A DNA stretch of 19,865 bases from GCA-2862585 sp963991165 (GTDB lineage: Bacteria > Bacteroidota > Bacteroidia > Flavobacteriales > UBA7312): NCBI GenBank assembly GCA_963991165.1, contig CAXDOW010000027.1, positions 1-19,865 of the forward strand. Direction: 5' to 3'. This document shows, piece by piece, positions 1 through 7,015 of this stretch (position 1 is the stretch's first letter; the number at the start of each line of letters is the position of its first letter). The notes beneath the pieces were generated by a model, which worked only from the letters and a program-made list of their open reading frames with translations, made no database searches and was not told where the DNA came from. The position numbers and the translations under genes were made by a program.

Positions 1-28
1 GGAATAAAAAATGGTTTTATAAAAGGTT

Positions 29-472
29 ATGAACAACAAAATTTCAATAGGGATAGCTAGCGATCATGCAGGATTTGACTATAAAAGTAATTTAGTTCCT
101 TTACTAGAAAAACAAGGGTATGAAATAACCGATTATGGATGTTTCAGTACCGAAAGTGTTGATTATCCTGATTTTGCACACAGTTTAGTAAAATCGATGG
201 AAGAAGAAAAAAATCGTTTTGGTATCCTTTTTTGTGGCAGTGGAAATGGAATAAATATGACTGCAAATAAATATAAATTTATTCGATCAGCTTTATGTTG
301 GAATAGTGAAATAGCACAATTGGCACGTCAACATAACGATGCCAATATTTGTGCCATGCCTGCAAGGTATATTTCTTTTGAAACAGTTGTAGAAATTGTG
401 TCTATTTTTCTGAAAACAGATTTTGAAGGAGGCAGACATCAACGAAGAGTTAATAAAATATGTTGCCAATGA
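29..472 (+). CDS. rpiB: Ribose-5-phosphate isomerase B (RpiB/LacAB family)
   Basis: Interconverts ribose 5-phosphate and ribulose 5-phosphate in the cytosolic non-oxidative pentose phosphate pathway. The 147-residue length is normal for RpiB. The family signature is complete: SDHAG at residues 11-15 (Asp12, His13), VDYPDFA at 44-50, FCGSGNG at 68-74 with the Cys69 proposed as the catalytic base, TANK at 78-81, RQHNDAN at 100-106 with the ring-opening His102, and EGGRHQRR near the C-terminus for phosphate binding. The ATG at 29 is the first usable start, since the ATG at 11 runs into a stop after three codons. Its TGA overlaps the ATG of the following M28 peptidase gene, which suggests translational coupling, although I know of no functional link between the two. 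The promoter lies at or beyond the window edge. Confidence 0.95.
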   Translation: MNNKISIGIASDHAGFDYKSNLVPLLEKQGYEITDYGCFSTESVDYPDFAHSLVKSMEEEKNRFGILFCGSGNGINMTANKYKFIRSALCWNSEIAQLARQHNDANICAMPARYISFETVVEIVSIFLKTDFEGGRHQRRVNKICCQ

Positions 473-1512
473 TGAGAGTTCTATTAATTTTCCTAATGCC
501 TTGTTGTTTGTGGGCACAAATAGCCTCAAATTCAGAGGAATTAACAAATTTGAAATATGCGAATACTATACAAACAGAAGATATAAAAAAGCACCTCTTA
601 ATTCTTGCTAGTGATTCTTTAAAAGGAAGAGAAACAGGTAAAAGAGGTCAGAAGATGGCCGCTAATTACATAGTTAATCATTTCAAGAGTATAGGTATAC
701 CTCCTTATAAAAAGAATACCTACTATCAAAAATTCAAGGTTAAAACAGTTAAGCGTTATGGTAGCTGGAAAAACAATCAAAAAACTGCTTTAGAAAAACT
801 ATTCAAAAAGGATTATATAAAAGGAGAGAATATCATTGGTTTTATAGAAGGCAGTGATTTAAAAGATGAGCTCGTGATAATAACAGCCCATTACGATCAT
901 TTAGGTATTAAAAAAGATACTTTAATTTATAACGGAGCTGATGATAATGCCTCAGGAACATCGGCTATAATGGAAATTGCCGAAGCATTTATGTTGGCTA
1001 AAAAAGAAGGAAATGGACCAAGAAGAAGTGTTTTAATAATGCCCGTTTCTGGAGAAGAAAAGGGATTATTAGGGTCAAAATATTATACAGACCACCCAAT
1101 TTATCCCTTAGAAAAAACCATTGCTAATCTCAATGTTGACATGATTGGAAGAATAGATAAAAAATACGTTGACAATCCAAACTATATCTACCTCATAGGG
1201 TCTGACAGACTGAGCACAGAACTGCACACTATTAGCGAAGAAGTCAATAAAAAATACTCTAATTTAGAATTAGATTATAAATATAATGAGGAAGACGACC
1301 CCAATAGATATTACTATCGATCCGATCACTACAATTTCGCTAAAAATAACATTCCAGTAATCTTTTACTTTAATGGTGTTCATCCCGACTATCATAAAAC
1401 AACGGACACCTGGGAAAAAATCCATTTTGAAAAGATAGAAAAAATAGGGCGTTATATTTTCCTAACGGCATGGGAATTAGCTAATCGTGACGATCGACCA
1501 AAATTAGATTAA
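469..1512 (+). CDS. Exported M28-family zinc metallopeptidase
   Basis: Predicted secreted aminopeptidase-like enzyme of the M28 family, with two co-catalytic zinc ions. From the ATG at 469 the protein has 347 residues. It begins with a Sec signal peptide (about residues 1-16, ending CLWA-Q; Pro before the Cys argues against a lipobox). The zinc ligand motifs occur in order: TAHYDHLG (His about 141), NGADDNASG (Asp about 158), SGEEKGLLGS (catalytic and ligand Glu about 196-197), NVDMIG (Asp about 224) and YRSDHYNF (His about 287). All five ligands are present, so it should be active. An in-frame ATG at 460 is also possible. I prefer 469 because it forms a classic ATGA overlap with the rpiB stop and still gives a full signal peptide. 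The 3' end overlaps the convergent propeller gene by 4 nt, with no visible terminator between them. Substrate unknown. Confidence 0.9.
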   Translation: MMRVLLIFLMPCCLWAQIASNSEELTNLKYANTIQTEDIKKHLLILASDSLKGRETGKRGQKMAANYIVNHFKSIGIPPYKKNTYYQKFKVKTVKRYGSWKNNQKTALEKLFKKDYIKGENIIGFIEGSDLKDELVIITAHYDHLGIKKDTLIYNGADDNASGTSAIMEIAEAFMLAKKEGNGPRRSVLIMPVSGEEKGLLGSKYYTDHPIYPLEKTIANLNVDMIGRIDKKYVDNPNYIYLIGSDRLSTELHTISEEVNKKYSNLELDYKYNEEDDPNRYYYRSDHYNFAKNNIPVIFYFNGVHPDYHKTTDTWEKIHFEKIEKIGRYIFLTAWELANRDDRPKLD

Positions 1513-2693
1513 AAGAGATAAAGCCGTTCAGTCTTAGAATCAAAATGAAGAATATAGAATCCACGAGAAAAGGACCTAGTATCAAGCGTTGAAGTGTTCT
1601 GATTTTGAAATAATAATTTGCCTTCTATAGAATACAGCTCAACCCTTGTCTTTTTATAAAATAAGATCTCATGATGGTTAACATCATAGTAGGAGGATTG
1701 ACTCGTACCATTAAAAATAGAATTACTTTTACTCCAATGCACTAAGCCCTCTTGTGTTCCTATCCAAAAGCTATCATTGTCTTTTTCAATACATAGGACT
1801 GTATTATTAATTAACTCACTATTTTGTGTGTTATATACGATTGTATTCTGTATACCATTTTCATAAGTAAATTCAAAAAAGCCAGCTTCATTAGTGCCAA
1901 CATAAATAACCTCATCATCAACCAATAAACAATTCAAACTGTTGCTCGGCCAATTAGGAAAAAAACCAGAATTGAAGGTTATAAAGCTACCGCTGACTAG
2001 ATGATTGACTAAACCACCATACGGACAACTTAACCAAACATTTTCATCTTTAATGGATAAGTCGGTAATGGTATTGTCAATTAAACCATTAGTTGTATTA
2101 AACCATATTATGCTATCATTAAATAGATAAGCCAACCCTCCATTAATAGTCCCAATACACAGAGAGTCCCCCTTGAAAGCCAATGACCTCACATTAACGA
2201 AATTGGGTTCTAACGACGATGAATCTAAAACCAAGGAAAAGACATCACCTTCCATTTTATATAATCCATCTATGGTTCCAATAAAGCCAGTATTGTTTTC
2301 GTCAAAAACAACAGCATTAATATGGCCAGGTAATAAGCTATTTTCGGGCGTTATTTGACTCCAGTTTATTCCGTCATAAATAGCTAGACCGCCTAACGTT
2401 CCCACATACAACATACCATTATTATCCAACGAAAGAGACTGAACGGAGTTATTCGGAAGAAATTCGGAAAAATCTAACCAACTGGTATTATCGAAAGTAT
2501 ATAACCCCCAATTTGTGCCGACCCATTTCAATTCATCAATCACCACAATATCGTTGATGTGATGATCGCTCATAGGTGTATTTTCTATGGTGTAATTAAT
2601 CCAGTTGTCTTGAGCAAAAAGAGCCGCAAAGGGCCCTATTTGAAATACTATCCATAGCGTAAGGACAACTTTATTGTATGACGACTTTTTCAA
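1509..2693 (-). CDS. Secreted seven-bladed beta-propeller protein with T9SS sorting domain
   Basis: Predicted extracellular or cell-surface protein of 394 residues. A signal peptide covers about residues 1-28 (ending LFA-QD). Seven repeats of the two-component-regulator-propeller type follow at roughly 40-residue spacing, each with a core like WVGTNWGLY or IYVGTNEAG, at about residues 57, 96, 137, 179, 219, 264 and 310. Seven blades would close one propeller. The C-terminal 50 residues (VELYSIEGKLLFQN ... SRGFYILHF) resemble a type A T9SS sorting domain, although the usual PNP entry motif is missing. There is no histidine kinase or DNA-binding part, so this is not a hybrid sensor. The gene starts inside the last 23 nt of the lysyl-oxidase gene, so the two are very likely co-transcribed and may act together outside the cell. 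Ligand unknown. Confidence 0.85.
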   Translation of the reverse strand: MKKSSYNKVVLTLWIVFQIGPFAALFAQDNWINYTIENTPMSDHHINDIVVIDELKWVGTNWGLYTFDNTSWLDFSEFLPNNSVQSLSLDNNGMLYVGTLGGLAIYDGINWSQITPENSLLPGHINAVVFDENNTGFIGTIDGLYKMEGDVFSLVLDSSSLEPNFVNVRSLAFKGDSLCIGTINGGLAYLFNDSIIWFNTTNGLIDNTITDLSIKDENVWLSCPYGGLVNHLVSGSFITFNSGFFPNWPSNSLNCLLVDDEVIYVGTNEAGFFEFTYENGIQNTIVYNTQNSELINNTVLCIEKDNDSFWIGTQEGLVHWSKSNSIFNGTSQSSYYDVNHHEILFYKKTRVELYSIEGKLLFQNQNTSTLDTRSFSRGFYILHFDSKTERLYLF

Positions 2694-4881
2694 AAATGGA
2701 TTGATTATTTATAATCAAGTGGATGGTGTAAACACCTTTTGGCAAATTAGACCAATCGTATGTTTCATTAACGGTGTTGACACGACCAAAGTTTTGTTGA
2801 AGTACCGTTTGTCCTATGGAATTAACTAATGACAAAGAAGTGTTATAAGTATTCTTAAAACGTAAACTTAAAGATGTTTGCCCATTTGTTGGGTTAGGAA
2901 ATATAGATAAACCAATGCCTTCTTTCTTGATAACACTACTTTCGCAATCTACTTTTACAGAAACGGGTACCATATGACATTCATAAACGGATGAAATGGA
3001 CCAATTATACATATAGTAATAATAAGTTGTATAATCTTCACCGATACCATCAGACTCTAAATAACCATCACCAAAATAAGTACTATTGGTCAATGATACA
3101 ATCCCATCAACCACATAAGGAAAACTCAGATTAGTGCCTTGTCCTCCTGTTCGTTTTAATTGAGGGTTTTCACCGCCAAAATTGGTGAGATTAACACTAG
3201 CATCAGTTCCTAACATGTAATCATTTCCTTCAGAAATAGAAAAGTTCAAATTAACAGTATGAGGTTCATTATCAGCAAAGCCAATAAATTCTGTGTGTTC
3301 AGAAATAACCTCACCAGAGTTGTCTAGTAATATAAATTTACGTTCACCAGGTTCATTGGTATAAACATCGACACTGAACAACGTAAAATTGCTTAGTGCA
3401 TCAAAAGTGATAAAGCCAATGGCGTTTTCATTAAAGCTGTAGTCCGTGTTTCCTTCATGTTGCCATTCTCCAACATTGACGGAGTCTAACTTTCCAGCCG
3501 AAGCATAATAGGTGGTGTTATCATATAGAGCAGGGGTGGTATAATCATTTCCAGTAGACACAACATTCATACTTTCATCGTACCAGGTAATATGATTTTC
3601 TCCCGAAACGGCATTAAGAGTAATGCTTTCCCCTTCACAAATGGTTGTATCGGGAGTAACAAAAGGCATAGCAACGTCAACTATATCGATATTAAAGCTT
3701 TGCTCAATAGTCTGACCAGAGTTACAAAGATCAATATTAACGGTATATTCACCTGAATTTTCAACAGTTATTGAGGGAGTATTAGCTCCATTCGACCAGT
3801 TGTAAGTATGGCTTGATGAGTTAAGCGCTGCTTCTAGATCTATACTTTCACCCAAGCAGGCATCAATGCTTATATCTTGCGGATTAGAGATTGAAGAAAA
3901 GTCATCTTGTTGGGTTAGCGTAATAGGGAACCAGGTATAATTATTGTCTAATCTTGACTCAATCATAACTTGAGGAACCTCTAACACAACGGCATAGTCT
4001 CCATTCGGGGTACAAAGGGGAATATTTAAAAACATTCCATCCAAGTGAGAGCCGTAGGTATCGTTATAGCCAACTGAAATACCTTGTGAAATAGGGTCAC
4101 AATAATATGAACCACCTCCTAGTCCGTAGTTGGGAAAATCCTCTTGACTTAACAGCGTTCCTTCGTTGTAGGTTGTTTCCTCGTCTCTACAACCTGCATC
4201 GGTACTACTACAATTGCCTAAATCCATGACACAGAAGCCTACTTTTGCTCCTTCACCAACCATTTCCCACTCCAAGGGATTATCCATGTTGTTTGGGTCT
4301 GGAATTCTCAAAGACATAATGGTCCACTCATCAAAGTGCATGTGGCTATGTGTAGGGTGGTATTCCATCGTTCCAACCATGTGTTCATAAAAGTCCATAC
4401 TACCATCGGCATTTTTATGATAAACTCGCTGCCAAGAGATGTGTTTTGGACTTGAGCCGTCAGGACAATAAGTGGACTCATTCCATTCAGGGTCATACAC
4501 CGTAAAGGTATCTGGAACGCCATTTTCGTAGCATATCATCCAGCGGTAGCCGTCTTTGTCAGCACCTCTCAAATTTAGTGGACCAGAACCAATATTCGGT
4601 GTTCTTGCACCAACTCTAATTCGCCCCATGGATATAACCTCATCATTGATTTCAAACCAATTTTCAGGGTAATTTATTTCTCCATCTTGTAGCCCTTCTC
4701 CCGGAGGATACTCTTGAGAATCATTAAGGCCTGTTTGCCAACAAACCGTAATATCAGGAAGTAAATCACAATCGTTTTGTGAACTATCTTGGCATTCACA
4801 ATCAATGGAATTATTAACTGTACACTGAGCTGATACACCAAATGATAATACCAAACTAAATAGCAATAAATAAATTTTCAT
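2671..4881 (-). CDS. T9SS-secreted lysyl oxidase-like copper amine oxidase with Ig-like domains
   Basis: A 736-residue exported protein with a signal peptide at about 1-19. Residues about 85-320 match the catalytic domain of animal lysyl oxidase, which oxidises peptidyl lysine to allysine with release of H2O2 and ammonia. A His-rich copper segment at 175-182 (HPTHSHMH) matches the animal H-x-C-H-x-H-x-H pattern, with His178, His180 and His182 as the likely ligands. EGAKVGFC places Lys213 at the cofactor lysine, and YNDTYG places Tyr276 at the cofactor tyrosine. The domain ends with ESRLDNNYTWF, like the animal ESDYTNN. Two PKD/Ig-like stretches follow (about 335-400 and 408-465), then an unassigned beta-rich region (about 470-605) and a T9SS tail starting LSIFPNPTNG at 658. 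A promoter lies just upstream and the propeller gene overlaps its end. The family call is firm. The substrate is unknown. Confidence 0.9.
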   Translation of the reverse strand: MKIYLLLFSLVLSFGVSAQCTVNNSIDCECQDSSQNDCDLLPDITVCWQTGLNDSQEYPPGEGLQDGEINYPENWFEINDEVISMGRIRVGARTPNIGSGPLNLRGADKDGYRWMICYENGVPDTFTVYDPEWNESTYCPDGSSPKHISWQRVYHKNADGSMDFYEHMVGTMEYHPTHSHMHFDEWTIMSLRIPDPNNMDNPLEWEMVGEGAKVGFCVMDLGNCSSTDAGCRDEETTYNEGTLLSQEDFPNYGLGGGSYYCDPISQGISVGYNDTYGSHLDGMFLNIPLCTPNGDYAVVLEVPQVMIESRLDNNYTWFPITLTQQDDFSSISNPQDISIDACLGESIDLEAALNSSSHTYNWSNGANTPSITVENSGEYTVNIDLCNSGQTIEQSFNIDIVDVAMPFVTPDTTICEGESITLNAVSGENHITWYDESMNVVSTGNDYTTPALYDNTTYYASAGKLDSVNVGEWQHEGNTDYSFNENAIGFITFDALSNFTLFSVDVYTNEPGERKFILLDNSGEVISEHTEFIGFADNEPHTVNLNFSISEGNDYMLGTDASVNLTNFGGENPQLKRTGGQGTNLSFPYVVDGIVSLTNSTYFGDGYLESDGIGEDYTTYYYYMYNWSISSVYECHMVPVSVKVDCESSVIKKEGIGLSIFPNPTNGQTSLSLRFKNTYNTSLSLVNSIGQTVLQQNFGRVNTVNETYDWSNLPKGVYTIHLIINNQSIFEKVVIQ

Positions 4882-4910
4882 AATAATGCTTGAATAAGAA
4901 TGATGCAGTA

Positions 4911-4941
4911 CAAAGATACCAAATTAATATTTTATCAAAAA
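4911..4941 (-). promoter_or_regulatory. Predicted Bacteroidota promoter for the lysyl oxidase-like gene
   Basis: On the minus strand, the -7 box TATCTTTG (plus positions 4911-4918) matches the TAnnTTTG consensus exactly. A TTTTTG stretch (plus 4936-4941) sits 17 nt upstream as the -33 element. The start codon at 4881 lies about 30 nt downstream of the -7 box, leaving a short leader. It occupies the only sizeable gap (4882-4956) in the minus-strand run, so the two secreted-protein genes can probably be expressed separately from the upstream genes. Confidence 0.65.
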
Positions 4942-4956
4942 TATAGATAAAATGGC

Positions 4957-5745
4957 TTAATTATTTTGAGCTCCTTGATTTATCCACTCTAAGATAAGAT
5001 CTATCTCATAAGGCGTTAAGCTAGAGTTGGGGGGCATGGCATATTTTACATTGTTGTTGGCAACCAATCTATACAAGTAACTTTCTTGTGGGTTGCTAGT
5101 GATTATGTAAGGAATAGCACCGTCATTAACACTAACGCCCTCCACTAATGTAGAGTATGCCAAACTGGAAGGAACGAGGTTCATCTGACCACCACTTGCG
5201 TTATGACAAGGCATGCATTTACCCTTTCCGTTATTGTAAAAAATGGGCTCGTATATATCGTTTCTAAAACTGATTAAGTCTTCCTTTTTATTGATATCAA
5301 GTAGTTGATAGTATTGCCGATATTGTCTTAAGTATGGGCCTGTGATGGAGGATGTTTCTAGCACAAGTAAGGAGTCTTCTTTGTTGACGATTTTATAAGT
5401 GGTGGTATCTTCAGAATAGAGGTACAAAGAGTCGGTATCAATATCAAACACTCCAGAAACAGAGTCTATAGTACCTCCATTTTTGTTTTCTTCCAAAAAA
5501 GTTTTTACAAACAGATGCCTTTCATATATCAACATTAGTGTGTCAGGAGATGAGGCACCAAAAATAGTCGTTTGCTCAGTCAGCACTTCTTGATCCTCTA
5601 AGAGGCGGTAAACGAGAGAGTCTTTTTTCCAATACTCGATTGGATAAACGATAGGAGCAACATCAATTAGCCTGTCTTTGGTACAACTAACCACTACCAC
5701 GGTCATAATTAGTATCAACACACTATATTTTCTTAAAACCACCAT
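4957..5745 (-). CDS. Lipoprotein with a C-terminal mono-heme cytochrome c domain
   Basis: A 262-residue predicted lipoprotein: a hydrophobic N-terminus ends in VVVSC with the lipidated Cys at 21, so the mature protein is membrane-anchored in the envelope. Residues about 35-150 are strand-rich (YWKKDSLVYRLL ... TDSLYLYSEDTTTYKIV) and look like a lipocalin-like domain; this is a weak, pattern-based suggestion. The C-terminal 100 residues form a cytochrome c domain of the type common in Planctomycetes and Bacteroidota: heme site CMPCH at 177-181, likely axial Met237 in YAMPP, and a final EIDLILEWINQGA helix. The start lies 13 nt inside the end of the DUF5777-like gene, so the two are translationally linked. 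The likely role is electron transfer at the membrane. The redox partner is unknown. Confidence 0.85.
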   Translation of the reverse strand: MVVLRKYSVLILIMTVVVVSCTKDRLIDVAPIVYPIEYWKKDSLVYRLLEDQEVLTEQTTIFGASSPDTLMLIYERHLFVKTFLEENKNGGTIDSVSGVFDIDTDSLYLYSEDTTTYKIVNKEDSLLVLETSSITGPYLRQYRQYYQLLDINKKEDLISFRNDIYEPIFYNNGKGKCMPCHNASGGQMNLVPSSLAYSTLVEGVSVNDGAIPYIITSNPQESYLYRLVANNNVKYAMPPNSSLTPYEIDLILEWINQGAQNN

Positions 5746-6599
5746 ACTCTTCTGATATTAAATCCTAAGACAAACTCATAGGGCTGTTGATAGATATCGT
5801 ACGGCTCCATGGTGTAAATGTTTGACTCTCTTAAATAGTAACTATTACTCATAAAAATTTGAAAAACATGACCAGCCGTACCAAACTCGAAACCTAATGA
5901 AAAAGGGTTATCTAAAGCCGTTTCTGACCGATTGTTCAGTTTATAGGCATATTCAAACAAGATGGCACTTCCGAAAGAATACTGAACTCGACCGCTAAAT
6001 GGTAAAACGAAGGTATAATGATCTTCTTCCAATCCTAAAACAAGATTTTTATATACCACCGTTGGGCTGAGTTGAAGCGATAGCAGGTCGTTGAATTTCC
6101 TTGAAAGAATAAGTTCTGTGGTGTAGGTGATACGATGGGCAAATCTATTCTCAAAGGGAGTTATGCTGTCAGAAAAAAATGCATTTGGGCCATAATTATT
6201 ATTCTCATCTGTGTTAATTCCAGTATTATTGAAAATAGCCAGACTAAAAGGCATGCGATCATCCGATGTTTGCCTTAGAAGCACGTATTTGCCTTCAACA
6301 TCAATAGTTTTTCCAATTTTTGTTCGCCCTACTCCAATGTACGACCGGTCATTGAGCTTATAGGATAAAGAAAACCGAATATTCGCTGGGCTGTCGAAAC
6401 CCAAAAAATCGCTGTATAATCGTTTGTCAAGCGCCACTTTCCCGAACCGATGCATGATGGTGAAATCAAACCCTTCAGGAATAACCGTTGTTTGGGCATT
6501 GATGAGTTGTTTATTCTTAAATGCTGAAACATATTCCGTATCCTGGGCGTTTAAACCCCAGCCAATAAGACCAAAAAAAAGTAAGTAGAAAAGTTTCAC
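5733..6599 (-). CDS. DUF5777-like outer-membrane beta-barrel protein
   Basis: A 288-residue exported protein with a signal peptide of about 18 residues (ending GLNA-QD). The rest alternates hydrophobic and polar residues with many Tyr, Phe and Asn, ends in an aromatic residue (RRVWWF), and reads as a transmembrane beta-barrel. The early segment PEGFDFTIMHRFG and the overall pattern are those of the Bacteroidota DUF5777 family, whose biochemical role I do not know. The start codon is GTG at 6599. It forms a GTGA overlap with the TGA of the upstream cytochrome gene, and no suitable ATG exists nearby. The next gene, a cytochrome lipoprotein, overlaps its end by 13 nt. Being enclosed between two cytochrome c genes suggests a structural or conduit role in electron transfer across the outer membrane, which is inference only. 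Confidence 0.8.
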   Translation of the reverse strand: MKLFYLLFFGLIGWGLNAQDTEYVSAFKNKQLINAQTTVIPEGFDFTIMHRFGKVALDKRLYSDFLGFDSPANIRFSLSYKLNDRSYIGVGRTKIGKTIDVEGKYVLLRQTSDDRMPFSLAIFNNTGINTDENNNYGPNAFFSDSITPFENRFAHRITYTTELILSRKFNDLLSLQLSPTVVYKNLVLGLEEDHYTFVLPFSGRVQYSFGSAILFEYAYKLNNRSETALDNPFSLGFEFGTAGHVFQIFMSNSYYLRESNIYTMEPYDIYQQPYEFVLGFNIRRVWWF

Positions 6600-6982
6600 G
6601 AACCCTGTTTTAATGTACGAATATAGTTAATAAGTTGCCATCGCTTCTCCTCACTAAGAGAGTGTTTATACGGCACCATCATGCCTTTGCCGTTGGAAAG
6701 TTTCCAAAACAGTTCACCATCACTTTGGTTTTGCACGTCTTTTGAGGCAAAGCTTTTAGGTTTTGGTTTCAGGTTTTTACCTGCGGGGCCATCTCCCAAT
6801 CCTTGTTTACCATGACAAGTCCAGCACAATTTTGAGTAAAGCTGTTTTCCTTTTTGCTCGGCAATCGAATTTCCTTGGTATGGGTTTTCTATTTCTTTAG
6901 CTGACTCTGGAGCTTTCCATTGGTCTTGAGAATAGCAAACCAAAGCAAACCACATAAAAAGAATAATAAAAAACGGTCTCAT
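6596..6982 (-). CDS. Small periplasmic c-type cytochrome
   Basis: A mono-heme class I cytochrome c of 128 residues from the ATG at 6982. It has a signal peptide of about 18 residues (MRPFFIILFMWFALVCYS-Q). The heme-binding CWTCH lies at residues 53-57, followed by GKQGLGDGPAG, and the likely axial Met is in GKGMMVPY at about 101-102. The C-terminal WQLINYIRTL helix is the usual closing helix of the fold. The frame is open further upstream to a TTG at 7006, but the ATG at 6982 puts the signal peptide at the N-terminus and is preferred. It lies 33 nt after the aldehyde dehydrogenase stop and overlaps the DUF5777-like gene by 4 nt. It would act as a soluble electron carrier in the periplasm, possibly feeding the two products encoded downstream. 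Confidence 0.88.
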   Translation of the reverse strand: MRPFFIILFMWFALVCYSQDQWKAPESAKEIENPYQGNSIAEQKGKQLYSKLCWTCHGKQGLGDGPAGKNLKPKPKSFASKDVQNQSDGELFWKLSNGKGMMVPYKHSLSEEKRWQLINYIRTLKQGS

Positions 6983-7015
6983 GGTGTTATAACTAAACGA
7001 TAACAAAATAGAGAA

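Noticed and set aside
460..468. ATG at 460 as the start of the M28 peptidase
   Set aside because: Possible, but the ATG at 469 gives an ATGA overlap with the rpiB stop and a complete signal peptide, so the three extra residues are not needed.
1500..1525. Possible terminator between the convergent M28 and propeller genes
   Set aside because: The two genes overlap by 4 nt and no hairpin followed by a T-tract is visible on either strand.
1509..2693. Hybrid two-component sensor, suggested by propeller repeats
   Set aside because: The protein ends after seven repeats and a T9SS-like tail; there is no membrane helix, kinase or receiver domain.
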